Translations under genes and position numbers: made by a program | Assembly (NCBI GenBank): GCA_964245825.1 | Contig: CAXTNT010000010.1 | Coordinates: 62,001 to 126,000 of the forward strand | Length of the DNA: 64,000 bases | From: CAJCIY01 sp964245825 | GTDB taxonomy: Bacteria > Actinomycetota > Actinomycetes > Mycobacteriales > CAJCIY01 | Direction of reading: 5' to 3' | The notes under the pieces: model-generated | Databases searched by the model: none | What the model was told of the DNA's origin: nothing | Seen by the model: only the letters and a program-made list of their open reading frames with translations | Shown: positions 15,198 to 23,160 of the stretch, piece by piece | How positions within the stretch are numbered: the stretch's first letter is position 1 | Layout: each line of letters opens with the position of its first letter

Positions 15198-16583
15198 GTG
15201 TCGAGCCGTCGCGCGCGGGCGCTGCTGGCGCTGGCCGCGGTCGGCGGGTGCGGCGCCCTCGTGGCCCTCAGCGTGCCTGCACCCGGCATCGTCCACCGCG
15301 GGTGGGGCCTGTTCTGGCTGATCATGGCGGCCGCCGGACTGGGCCTGGTCGGAGCGCTGGCCGTACAGCGGCTACGCCCGCGGACCTCGATGGTGGTGAT
15401 CGTGCTGGCCGGGATCCTGCTGCCGGTGGTCTCGCTGGCGCCCAAGGCTCCGCTGTCCGACGACCTCTACCGGTACGCCTGGGACGGCCGCGTGCAGGCC
15501 GCCGGCATCGACCCCTACCGGTACGCACCGCAGGCGCCGCAGCTGGACCACCTGCACGACGCCTGGCTCTGGCCCACCGTCACCCAGTGCCGGGCCAAAC
15601 ACCGGCAGGACGACTGCACGCTGATCAACCGGGCGAACGACCACACCATCTACCCGCCGTTCGCGGAGCTGTACTTCCTGGCCATCGACGTGACGCACCT
15701 CGACGCGCTGCGCGACCGCGGCGTGGAGTTGGCGGGGCTGCTCGTCACCCTCGCGCTGCTGGCCGCGATGCTCGCGCTGCTGCGGGCCGAAGGCCGCGAC
15801 CCGCGGCTCGCCGCCTTCTGGGTCCTGGCCCCGACGGCGGCGCTGGAGATGACCGCGGATGCGCATGTCGACGGGCTCGCCGCGCTGCTGTCGGTGCTGG
15901 CCTTCCTCGCGCTGCGCCGGCACCGGCCGCTGTGGGCTGCAGCGCTGGTCTCGCTCGCGGCGCTCACCAAGCTCTATCCGGCGCTGCTGCTGGTGGCGGT
16001 GCTGCAGCGGCGCTGGCGCGACGCTGCGCGGCAGGTCGTCGTGTTCGTCGGCGTCTTCGCGGTCGGGTACGCGCCCCACGTCGCGGCCGTCGGCACGGAC
16101 GTGGTCGGCTACCTGCCCGGGTACCTCTCCGAGGAGCACTACGACTCGGGCACGCGCTACCTGGTGCTCGACCTGCTCGGCCTGCGCGGGCATCTCGCCA
16201 CGGCCACGGTCGTGGTGGCCATGCTCGCCGTGATCGTGGCGGTCCTTCTCCGGCGGCCGCCGCCGCTGCTCGGCGCGACGTACCTCTACGGGGCGCTGCT
16301 GCTGCTCACCACCCCGGTGCAGCCCTGGTACGCCGTCGGCCTCGGCGCGCTGTGCGTCTGCGCCGGCCGGCCCGAGTGGCTGGCGGTGGGGATCGCCGGC
16401 TACGCGCCGTACTTCGCCGCGGTGCTGGACGGCGACATCTCCGCCGACGGCCGGCTCTCCTACGGCCTGGCCGCGGCCTTCGTGCTCGCCGTCAGCCTGG
16501 CGCGGCTGGGCGGAGCGGGTCGGTCGCGAACGCCGTCATCCCCTCGGCGAAGGTGGTTGCCGGCCGGTAGCCCAGCTCGCTGA
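15198..16583 (+). CDS. GT87/DUF2029-type polyprenyl-phosphate-sugar transferase
   Basis: 461 residues from GTG at 15198, with about eleven membrane helices. The extracytoplasmic loop has SDDLYRYAWDGRVQAAGIDPYRYAP, the conserved acidic/aromatic motif of GT-C mannosyltransferases such as PimE (DUF2029), and later NDHTIYPPFAEL and ADAHVDGLAALL. It probably transfers a sugar from a polyprenyl-phosphate donor on the outer face of the membrane, which fits the GT2 enzyme upstream as donor-maker. The last 92 bp overlap the 3' end of the convergent epimerase gene; the C-terminal ~30 residues (SPRRRWLPAGSPAR) are therefore unlikely to be conserved. Confidence 0.85.
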   Translation: MSSRRARALLALAAVGGCGALVALSVPAPGIVHRGWGLFWLIMAAAGLGLVGALAVQRLRPRTSMVVIVLAGILLPVVSLAPKAPLSDDLYRYAWDGRVQAAGIDPYRYAPQAPQLDHLHDAWLWPTVTQCRAKHRQDDCTLINRANDHTIYPPFAELYFLAIDVTHLDALRDRGVELAGLLVTLALLAAMLALLRAEGRDPRLAAFWVLAPTAALEMTADAHVDGLAALLSVLAFLALRRHRPLWAAALVSLAALTKLYPALLLVAVLQRRWRDAARQVVVFVGVFAVGYAPHVAAVGTDVVGYLPGYLSEEHYDSGTRYLVLDLLGLRGHLATATVVVAMLAVIVAVLLRRPPPLLGATYLYGALLLLTTPVQPWYAVGLGALCVCAGRPEWLAVGIAGYAPYFAAVLDGDISADGRLSYGLAAAFVLAVSLARLGGAGRSRTPSSPRRRWLPAGSPAR

Positions 16584-17544
16584 CGGCGCGGGCCGACGAC
16601 GCGGTCACGTGCCGCACGTCGCCGAGGCGGAACTCGCCGGTCACCACGGGCTCCGGTCCGCCGGCCGCGCGGGCGAGGGCGGCGGCCATCTGTCCGACGG
16701 TGTGGGGGATGTCGCTGCCGACGTTGTACGCCCGGAACGGCTGCGGCGCAGCTTGTTCGAGACCACGGAGGTTGGCCGCGGCGATGTCGGTGACGTGCAC
16801 GAAGTCACGGCGTTGGCCCCCGTCCTCGTACACCCGCGGCGCCTCGCCCCGGGCGAGGGCGGACCGGAACAGGCTCGCCACGCCCGCGTACGGGGTGTTC
16901 CTGGGCATCCGCGGGCCGTACACGTTGTGGTACCGCAGCGCCGCGACCGTGCCGCCGGTGGCGCGGGCCCAGGAGGCGGCGAGGTGCTCCTGCGCGAGCT
17001 TGGTCGCGGCGTAGACGTTGCGCGGGTCGAGCGGAGCGTCCTCGCCCACCAGCCCCGGCTCCAGCGGCCGGCCGCAGACCGGGCACGGCGGCTCGAACTC
17101 CCTGCGCTGCAGCGCCTCCACAGCCCGGGGGCCGGGCCGGACGTCGCCGTGCTGAGGGCAGCGGTAGCGTCCCTCGCCGTACACCACCATCGAGCTGGCC
17201 AGCACCAGCCGGCCGACGCCCGCGCGGGCCATCCCGGCCAGCAGCACGGCGGTGCCGAGGTCGTTGCAGCCGGCGTAGTCGGGGGCGTCGGCCATGTCGA
17301 CGCCGAGGCCGACCATCGCCGCCTGGTGACAGACCACGTCGACGTCTCGCAGTGCGAGCGCCACCGCGTCGGCGTCGCGGACGTCGGCGACGGTGAGGGG
17401 GACCGGCAGGTCGGGCACGGCGCCGTGGTGCACCGCCGGCAGCAGCGCGTCGAACCCCCGGACGTCGTGGCCGGCGACGCTCAGGCTCGCCGCCACGTGG
17501 CTCCCGATGAACCCGGCCGCGCCGGTGAGCAGGACCTTCGCCAC
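16492..17544 (-). CDS. NAD-dependent sugar epimerase with Cys-rich insertion (dTDP-rhamnose 4-epimerase-like)
   Basis: 350 residues. Rossmann motif LLTGAAGFIGSH at residue 5, the SSM segment (LASSMVVYGEG), the YxxxK motif in NVYAATKLAQEH, and the terminal GYRPATTFAEGM of extended SDR enzymes. Between them is an insertion with YRCPQHGDVRPGP and PPCPVCGRPL, a zinc-ribbon-like pair that I associate with dTDP-L-rhamnose 4-epimerase-type members. It interconverts a nucleotide sugar. The start is GTG at 17544, 6 nt from TACGGT. It faces the GT87 gene tail to tail with a 92-bp overlap and probably supplies its pathway. Confidence 0.85.
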   Translation of the reverse strand: MAKVLLTGAAGFIGSHVAASLSVAGHDVRGFDALLPAVHHGAVPDLPVPLTVADVRDADAVALALRDVDVVCHQAAMVGLGVDMADAPDYAGCNDLGTAVLLAGMARAGVGRLVLASSMVVYGEGRYRCPQHGDVRPGPRAVEALQRREFEPPCPVCGRPLEPGLVGEDAPLDPRNVYAATKLAQEHLAASWARATGGTVAALRYHNVYGPRMPRNTPYAGVASLFRSALARGEAPRVYEDGGQRRDFVHVTDIAAANLRGLEQAAPQPFRAYNVGSDIPHTVGQMAAALARAAGGPEPVVTGEFRLGDVRHVTASSARAVSELGYRPATTFAEGMTAFATDPLRPAAPG

Positions 17545-17550
17545 GCCGTG

Positions 17551-17556
17551 ACCGTA
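17551..17556 (-). promoter_or_regulatory. -10 box of leaderless epimerase gene
   Basis: TACGGT on the minus strand, 6 nt before GTG at 17544. Only 34 bp separate this start from the divergent lipase start, so the two core promoters nearly abut. Confidence 0.55.
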
Positions 17557-17566
17557 ACCGGCGGGT

Positions 17567-17572
17567 GAGGAT
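17567..17572 (+). promoter_or_regulatory. Possible -10 box of lipase gene
   Basis: GAGGAT lies 6 nt before ATG at 17579, matching the spacing of the other leaderless genes; the first base departs from TANNNT. Confidence 0.35.
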
Positions 17573-17578
17573 GGGCAG

Positions 17579-18385
17579 ATGCTCCGCGGGATGGCACCTC
17601 GACGCCAGCGGTTCGTCGTGGTGATCGCGGCGGCGGTCCTGGTCGGCGCCACGGTCGGGCTGACGCTGGGGCTGCGCGGGCACGGCAGCACCAGGCCGGT
17701 CGCGGCCGACGCGCCGGCGGGGCCGGTCGTGCTCGTCCCCGGGTACGGCGGCAGCACCAGCGGCCTCGACGTGCTCGCCGGCCACCTACGCGCCGCCGGA
17801 CGGGATGCGACGGTGCTGCCACTGCCGGGCGACGGAACCGGGGACCTCACGGTGCAGGCACGGGCGCTCGGCGCTCTCGTCGTGGCCACGCTGGCCCGGA
17901 CGCACGCCGCCTCCGTCGACCTCGTCGGCTACTCCGCCGGCGGTGTCGTCGTACGGATCTACGTGCAGGAGATGGGCGGCGCCGCGCGCGTGCGCCGGGT
18001 GGTCACGCTCGGCAGCCCGCACCACGGCGCCGATCTCGCCGCGACGGCAGCGGCCCTCGTACCGGGCGCCTGCACGGGCGCGTGCGCGCAGCTCGAACCC
18101 GGCAGCGCCCTGCTCGCCGGCCTGAACGCGCGCTCGCTGTCGCCGGGACCCGCGTACGTGTCGCTCTACACCGCGGACGACCGGACGGTGGATCCACCGA
18201 CCTCGGCGGTGCTGGCCGGGGCCGTCTCCGTCGCGCTGCAGTCGGTCTGCGCCGGAGTCGTGATCAGCCACGGCGAGCTTCCCACCAGCGACCTGGTCTC
18301 CGGCATCGTGCTGCGCGAGCTCGACGGCGCGACGATCACCCGGCCGACCGCTGCCGACTGCTCGGCGCTCCGCGCCGCGGGCTGA
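17579..18385 (+). CDS. Secreted or membrane-anchored lipase-like alpha/beta hydrolase
   Basis: 268 residues. An N-terminal signal/anchor (about 12-32, FVVVIAAAVLVGATVGLTLGL) precedes an alpha/beta-hydrolase domain. VVLVPGYGGSTSGLD forms the oxyanion-hole region, GYSAGG (about 120-125) holds the nucleophile serine, TLGSPHHGADLA is typical of the class-2 lipase/triacylglycerol-lipase family, and later Asp (TADDRTVDP) and His (ISHGELP) complete a triad. It probably acts on an extracellular ester. Start ATG at 17579; ATG at 17591 is an alternative. Confidence 0.85.
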   Translation: MLRGMAPRRQRFVVVIAAAVLVGATVGLTLGLRGHGSTRPVAADAPAGPVVLVPGYGGSTSGLDVLAGHLRAAGRDATVLPLPGDGTGDLTVQARALGALVVATLARTHAASVDLVGYSAGGVVVRIYVQEMGGAARVRRVVTLGSPHHGADLAATAAALVPGACTGACAQLEPGSALLAGLNARSLSPGPAYVSLYTADDRTVDPPTSAVLAGAVSVALQSVCAGVVISHGELPTSDLVSGIVLRELDGATITRPTAADCSALRAAG

Positions 18386-18436
18386 CCGCACGCCGCCCAG
18401 ACCGCTGACCATCGCCGCGACAACCGCCGGAGGCGG

Positions 18437-19249
18437 TCAGGCCTTGACGTCCCGGGTGGTGAAGTTCGCCCACGCCAGCAGCAGCAGGACGCCGACGTAC
18501 ACCGCCTGCAGCGCGATGCCGCGCTCGACGTTGCGCCACAGGATGGGTTGCCGGAACAGGTCCACGAACGCCAGCCAGTAGCGCGTCGGCAGGTACGGCT
18601 GGATCGAGCGCGCAGCGTCCAGCGCCTGCAGCACGCCCGAGCCGATCAGCACGGCGATCGCCCCGAGGGTGGCCGACAGCCCCGAGTCGGTGAACGTCGA
18701 GAGCAGCAGCCCAACCGCGGCGACCCCGAGCATCGACCAGCCGACGTAGAGCACTGATCCCACCGTCCGCTCCGTCGCGGCGAGCGTGCCCAGCCGCGCC
18801 GTCCCGGACAGCGTCGGCACCCCGCCGCCGCCACTGCCGAACAGCAGGATCCCGACCACGTACGAGACGGCAGCCACGATCACGACCGCGAGCAGCACGA
18901 ACACGACGATCGAGACCAGCTTTGCCGCGAGCAGCCGGGTACGGCTGACCGGGCGCACGAGCAGGTAGCGCAGCGTCCCGGTCTGCGCCTCGCCGGCGAT
19001 CGCGTCGCCCGCGACGACCGACACCGCGATCGGCAGGAAGACCGGCAGCACGATCGCGAGCGCGGCGGCCGGATAGAGCGCACCGTCGTGCAGCACCTCC
19101 CCGAGGAACGCCGTCCCCTGACCGGGACGGGGCGCGGTGTCGGTGCCGGCGAGGAAGAACGCCACCACCGTCGGCAGCGCCACCAACAGGGCGAGCGAGA
19201 GCCAGGTGCGGGGCCGGCGCAGCAGCTTGTCCAGTTCCGCGCGGATCAT
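18437..19249 (-). CDS. ABC-2-type exporter permease
   Basis: 270 residues, six predicted helices. The start ATG at 19249 overlaps the stop of the ATPase gene. The N-terminus is cytoplasmic (MIRAELDKLLRRPRTWLSL), and the GEAQTGTLRYLLVRPVSRTRLLAAKL segment is the coupling element typical of ABC-2 (NatB/CcmB-like) permeases. It forms an exporter with the upstream ATPase; substrate unknown. The operon order is LolA-like protein, ATPase, permease. Confidence 0.85.
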   Translation of the reverse strand: MIRAELDKLLRRPRTWLSLALLVALPTVVAFFLAGTDTAPRPGQGTAFLGEVLHDGALYPAAALAIVLPVFLPIAVSVVAGDAIAGEAQTGTLRYLLVRPVSRTRLLAAKLVSIVVFVLLAVVIVAAVSYVVGILLFGSGGGGVPTLSGTARLGTLAATERTVGSVLYVGWSMLGVAAVGLLLSTFTDSGLSATLGAIAVLIGSGVLQALDAARSIQPYLPTRYWLAFVDLFRQPILWRNVERGIALQAVYVGVLLLLAWANFTTRDVKA

Positions 19250-20142
19250 CGACCGTCCCCGGGCGCGAGGTCGGTGACCACGTCCTCCAGCGAGCGGCGC
19301 TCGGACTCCAGCGCGGTGACCGCCACCCCGGCGCCGACCAGCCGGGCGTTCAGGGCGGCGGCGTCGATCCCGCTGACCGCCAGGCCGTCGGGCCAGGGGT
19401 CCACCACCGCACCGGCCAGGGCCCGCCGCGCGCCGGCCACGTCCGGCGTCCCGACGAGCACCCGCCCGGTCGCCGGCCGCAGGGCCTCGAGCCCCCCGGC
19501 GTACGCGATCCGGCCCCGGTCCATCAGCGCGACGTCGGTGCACAGCGCCTCGACCTCCGACAGCAGGTGGCTGGAGAGGACCACCGTGGTGCCCGCCTCG
19601 TTGAGCCGGACCAGCAGCTCGCGCAGCTCCCGGATGCCGGTGGGGTCGAGGCCGTTGGTGGGCTCGTCGAGCAGCAGCAGGGTCGGCGCGTGCAGCAGCG
19701 CGCCGGCCAGCCCGAGCCGCTGTCGCATGCCGAGCGAGTACGCCTTCACCTTCCGCCGTCCGGCGTGCAGGCCGACGAGGTCGAGCGCAGCCTCGACCCG
19801 CTGCGACCGGCCGCGGCGGGAGCCACCGGGGCCGGCGGCGTCCAGCAGCCGCAGGTTCTTCTGGCCGGACAGGTGCGGGTAGGCGGCCGGGCCCTCGACC
19901 AGCGCCCCGACCCGGGGCAGCACCCGCGCCGCCCGCTTGGGCATCGGCTCGCCCAGCACGTCGATCTCGCCGGCGGTCGCGAAGACGAGGCCGAGCAGCA
20001 GGCGTACCAGCGTGGTCTTGCCGGAGCCGTTCGGCCCGAGCAGGCCGAACCGGCTGCCCTCCGCGATGGTGAGATCGACCCCGTCGACCGCGGTCACCGA
20101 TCCGTAGCGCTTGGTCAGGCCGCGGGTCTCGACCGCGCTCAC
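19246..20142 (-). CDS. ABC exporter ATPase
   Basis: 298 residues from GTG at 20142, overlapping the LolA-like stop. Walker A GPNGSGKTT, signature YSLGMRQRLGLAGALL (the LGMRQR variant usual for ABC-2 exporters), Walker B LLLLDEP and switch LSSHLLSEVE are present. A C-terminal ~80-residue extension (LVGTPDVAGARRAL... ALESERRSLEDVVTDL) is the typical tail of multidrug/bacitracin-type ATPases. It drives the permease encoded next. Confidence 0.9.
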   Translation of the reverse strand: MSAVETRGLTKRYGSVTAVDGVDLTIAEGSRFGLLGPNGSGKTTLVRLLLGLVFATAGEIDVLGEPMPKRAARVLPRVGALVEGPAAYPHLSGQKNLRLLDAAGPGGSRRGRSQRVEAALDLVGLHAGRRKVKAYSLGMRQRLGLAGALLHAPTLLLLDEPTNGLDPTGIRELRELLVRLNEAGTTVVLSSHLLSEVEALCTDVALMDRGRIAYAGGLEALRPATGRVLVGTPDVAGARRALAGAVVDPWPDGLAVSGIDAAALNARLVGAGVAVTALESERRSLEDVVTDLAPGDGR

Positions 20143-21287
20143 GTGGGCACCCCGGGCGGCGGCCCGCCGAAGGAGAACACCGGCGCCGCCGCGCGCAGGT
20201 CGGCCAGCGCGGCGGTGAGGGTGGACTGCGGGACGGTGCCCAGCAGCAGGACGTGCAGCCCGCGGGTGTCCAGCAGCGCGAGGTCCACCAGCGGGGTCGT
20301 GACGGTCAGCAGGCGGCCGCCGTCGAGGTCGGTCTCCGTGGCCGTTCCGGCGAGGTTGCGCGCGAGGGCGTCGGCGTCGCCGCGGTTCAGCGCCACGACG
20401 GCGACCTGCGCGAGACCGCGGCCGTAGACCGCGACGCCCTGCACGCCCACCTCGCCGGCCAGCAGGGGCAGTCCGGCGACGGTCGACGCCGGCGGCACCT
20501 GCTGCAGGCGCCCGAGCACCCCGCGCAGCGCGCTGTCGTCGACGTGCTGCACCTGGGCGTACGAGGGCGGGACGAAGGTGTCGGTCGTGTCGCGGGGCCG
20601 GTCGGTGCTGAAGGTGAGGTACGTGCTGGCGAGCACCGGCCGGTCGGCGCCGATCGGGGTGATGCTGTCGGCCAGCGGCACGCCGCTCGCCTCGTCCACC
20701 CAGAGCTGGATCGCGCCGACGGTCGTGCCCGGCTCGCCGGTGAGCCGCAGACCGAGGGCGGTGCGGCCGGCGATCCGGCGCGCGCCGTCGCGGGTCGCCG
20801 TGACCCCCGGCCGGCCGCCGAGCGAGGCCAGCCGGCGACCGAGCTGGTCGGGCGTGAGGTCGGCCGGGCGCAGCAGCCGTACCGGCGCCACGGCGGTGAC
20901 CTCCGTGGCGGTGCGGGTCGGTGAGTCCCACTCCCACGAGCCGCCGGGATAGGCGTACGTGTCGTCCTCGTCGGTGTTCGACAGCTTGTCGACCCGCCAC
21001 TGGTCGGGCGAGGTCCACCAGACCCGCAGCATCGTGACGTCGCCGAGCAGCGACGGCAGGATGCCCAGCTCCACCACATCGGGGATCGCGGCGCTGCCGA
21101 CCGACTGCGCGTAGCCGGCGTAGCTGCTCGCCGCGGAGGCGCGGACCCGCGCCAGCAGCGCGGTGGCGCTGACCGGCCTGTCGGCGGGGGCCGGCCGGGC
21201 CGCCACGAGGGAGGGCAGGCCCAGCACCAGGCCGATGACGACGAGGACGCCGGCGAAGCGCCGGACGCGGCGTCGTCGGGGCGTCAC
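20139..21287 (-). CDS. Exported LolA/MucB-fold protein of ABC operon
   Basis: 382 residues. One N-terminal hydrophobic segment (FAGVLVVIGLVLGLPSLVA) serves as signal or anchor. The mature part has the beta-strand pattern of LolA/RseB-like proteins (TMLRVWWTSPDQWRVDKLS, DDTYAYPGGSWEWDSPT, GTTVGAIQLWVDEASGVPLADSI), a half-barrel that can hold a lipid or peptide. In an operon with an exporter it may receive or sense the exported molecule. Start chosen at GTG 21287, 7 nt after TAGCGT; the in-frame GTG codons at 21293 and 21296 lie 1 nt from or within that -10 box. Confidence 0.7.
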   Translation of the reverse strand: MTPRRRRVRRFAGVLVVIGLVLGLPSLVAARPAPADRPVSATALLARVRASAASSYAGYAQSVGSAAIPDVVELGILPSLLGDVTMLRVWWTSPDQWRVDKLSNTDEDDTYAYPGGSWEWDSPTRTATEVTAVAPVRLLRPADLTPDQLGRRLASLGGRPGVTATRDGARRIAGRTALGLRLTGEPGTTVGAIQLWVDEASGVPLADSITPIGADRPVLASTYLTFSTDRPRDTTDTFVPPSYAQVQHVDDSALRGVLGRLQQVPPASTVAGLPLLAGEVGVQGVAVYGRGLAQVAVVALNRGDADALARNLAGTATETDLDGGRLLTVTTPLVDLALLDTRGLHVLLLGTVPQSTLTAALADLRAAAPVFSFGGPPPGVPT

Positions 21288-21294
21288 CGGCACC

Positions 21295-21300
21295 ACGCTA
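21295..21300 (-). promoter_or_regulatory. -10 box of LolA-like/ABC operon
   Basis: TAGCGT on the minus strand, 7 nt before GTG at 21287; leaderless pattern. Confidence 0.45.
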
Positions 21301-21484
21301 CGTGCCAGCCTGGTGGAACGCGCGCGTCACCCGGTTGCAACCTCGATGACGGTGAACCGCTCGGCGAGGTGGGTCGAATGCTTGATCAGATGGTGGCCGC
21401 GACCGCGGTTGCCGAAGAGCCGGTCCCTGGCCGGTCCGCTGCAGTGCGGACCGTCGTCGGCTCGACTCCCTGGAAGGAATCACC

Positions 21485-22159
21485 GTGCGCGCTCCCAAGA
21501 CCATCGTCGCCGCCGTGGCACTGACGGCCATCACCGGCCTGTCCGTCGCCGCGTGTGGCAGCAGCAACTCCAGCAGCAGCCCGTCCGCCAGCACCTCCGC
21601 GTCGGCCAAGCCCGTCGCCGCGCTGACGAACCTCACCGGTACGTCGACCGCGGTCAAGCTCGACCCCGGCTTCGTCGCCGCGCTCACCTCGCTCGGGCTC
21701 ACACCCGGCGTCACCGGCACCGCGAAGCTGACCGCGGCCGGCTCGGTGGTCTTCCCGATCACCGGCGGCAGCGCGACGTACTACACGCCGGGCAGTGTCA
21801 CCCCGTACGTGACGGGTTCGATCATGCACGACGGGAGCGGCCTGTCGCTGACCGCCGGGGCGACCAAGGTCACCCTGACGAACTTCGTCGTCAACCCCGG
21901 CACCTCGATGCTGACCGGTGACGTCGCGGTCAACGGCAAGACCGCCGCCTCCGGCGCCCCGCTGTTCTTCCTCGACGGCAGCACCCTGCAGCCGCTCGAC
22001 ACGTCCAGCGTCGCCGGCAGTGCGGTCCTGGCCGGCACCGAGGTGAAGGTCACCCCGACCGCCGCGGGGCTGCTGAACAAGACCTTCGGCACGACGAAGG
22101 TCCCGAACTACCTGCTTGTGGGTGTCGCGACCATCACCCTCAAGCTGCCGGCCAGCTGA
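21485..22159 (+). CDS. Lipoprotein of unknown function
   Basis: 224 residues from GTG at 21485 with a strong GGAAGGA ribosome site. Signal peptide and lipobox ITGLSVAAC, then a Ser/Ala linker. The mature part is Thr/Val/Gly rich with regular beta-strand spacing (GTAKLTAAGSVVFPITGG, PYVTGSIMHDGSGLSLTAGATKVTLTNFVVNPGTSMLTGDVAVNG), which suggests an all-beta sandwich on the cell surface. Similar beta repeats occur in HtaA-type proteins, but I see no haem-binding Tyr/His motif. A hairpin terminator follows immediately. Confidence 0.7.
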   Translation: MRAPKTIVAAVALTAITGLSVAACGSSNSSSSPSASTSASAKPVAALTNLTGTSTAVKLDPGFVAALTSLGLTPGVTGTAKLTAAGSVVFPITGGSATYYTPGSVTPYVTGSIMHDGSGLSLTAGATKVTLTNFVVNPGTSMLTGDVAVNGKTAASGAPLFFLDGSTLQPLDTSSVAGSAVLAGTEVKVTPTAAGLLNKTFGTTKVPNYLLVGVATITLKLPAS

Positions 22160-22174
22160 CCCACCGCACACGAC

Positions 22175-22214
22175 CGCGAAGGCCCGGTCCCCGCAGGGGG
22201 GCCGGGCCTTCGCG
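22175..22214 (+). terminator. Hairpin terminator after the lipoprotein gene
   Basis: An almost perfect stem of CGCGAAGGCCCGG with its complement around a short C/G loop, beginning 15 bp after the stop. There is no U tract, as is common in actinobacteria. It separates the lipoprotein gene from moaC. Confidence 0.75.
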
Positions 22215-22234
22215 GCGTCGCGTTAGATGGGCGC

Positions 22235-22702
22235 ATGAGCCTGCCGCACCTCGACGCCGCCGGGCAGGCGCGGATGGTGGACGTGGGCGATAAGCCGGTC
22301 ACGGTACGCAGCGCGACCGCGCGCGGGCGGTTGGTGGTCAGCGCCGAGGTGGTCGCGCTACTGCGGGGTGCGGGCGTGCCCAAAGGTGACGCCCTGGCGG
22401 TCGCGCGGATCGCGGCGATCGCCGGCACCAAGCGCACCGCCGACCTGATCCCGCTCTGCCATCCGATCGCGCTGGCCGGGGTCGACGTCGAGCTGGTCGT
22501 GGTCGAGGACGCCGTCGAGATCGCGGTCACCTGCCGCGTCGCGGACCGGACGGGGGTGGAGATGGAGGCCCTGACCGGCGTCGCCGTCGCCGGGCTGGCC
22601 CTGCACGACATGGTCAAGGCGCTCGACCCGGCAGCCGTCCTCACCGACGTCCGACTGGTGGCCAAGACCGGCGGCCGCTCGGGAGAGTGGACCCGGCCGT
22701 GA
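22235..22702 (+). CDS. moaC: Cyclic pyranopterin monophosphate synthase
   Basis: 155 residues. MoaC signatures: HLDAAGQARMVDVGDK, KGDALAVARIAAIAGTKRTADLIPLCHPIAL and EMEALTGVAVAGLALHDMVKA, including the catalytic Lys/Asp residues. It converts 3',8-cyclo-GTP from MoaA to cPMP. The start is ATG at 22235; TTAGAT lies 6 nt upstream with no ribosome site, so the mRNA is probably leaderless. The stop overlaps the next gene. Confidence 0.93.
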   Translation: MSLPHLDAAGQARMVDVGDKPVTVRSATARGRLVVSAEVVALLRGAGVPKGDALAVARIAAIAGTKRTADLIPLCHPIALAGVDVELVVVEDAVEIAVTCRVADRTGVEMEALTGVAVAGLALHDMVKALDPAAVLTDVRLVAKTGGRSGEWTRP

Positions 22703-23160
22703 AGGCGGTCGTGCTCACGGTGTCCGACCGGTCGCATGCAGGAGCGCGGGCCGATCTGAGCGGACCGCTGGCGGTGGAGCTGCTCACCGCGCTCGGGTTC
22801 GGCACGCACCTGGACCTCGTCCCCGACGATGCCGAGACGATCGTGGCCGCCCTCCGGGCCGCGGTGGCGACCGGCGTGGACCTCGTGCTCACCACCGGCG
22901 GCACCGGCCTCGGGCCGCGCGACGTCACCCCCGAGGCGACCACGCGCGTCCTGGACCGGCCCGCCCCGGGCATCGCCGAGGCCATCCGCGCAGCCGGGTC
23001 CGTGCCCACCGCCGCACTGTCCCGCGGCGTGGCCGGGGTGGCCGGCCGTACGCTCGTGGTCAACCTCGCCGGCTCACCCGGCGCCGTCCGCGACGGCGTC
23101 GCCGCCCTGGGGCCGCTGCTCGCGCACGCGGTCACGCAGCTGCGCGGGGGCGACCACTGA
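22699..23160 (+). CDS. MogA/MoaB-family molybdopterin adenylyltransferase
   Basis: 153 residues from GTG at 22699 (GTGA overlap with moaC); GTG at 22687 is an alternative with less support. Family signatures: VVLTVSDRSHAG, LVLTTGGTGLGPRDVTPEAT (MPT-binding loop) and LVVNLAGSPGAVRDGV. It adenylates molybdopterin before metal insertion by MoeA. The 3' end overlaps moaE in an unusual CTGA junction. Confidence 0.9.
   Translation: MKAVVLTVSDRSHAGARADLSGPLAVELLTALGFGTHLDLVPDDAETIVAALRAAVATGVDLVLTTGGTGLGPRDVTPEATTRVLDRPAPGIAEAIRAAGSVPTAALSRGVAGVAGRTLVVNLAGSPGAVRDGVAALGPLLAHAVTQLRGGDH

Noticed and set aside
21287..21296. LolA-like start at GTG 21296
   Set aside because: That GTG overlaps the TAGCGT -10 box; GTG 21287 has the 7-nt spacing seen elsewhere. 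The choice is moderate, not certain.
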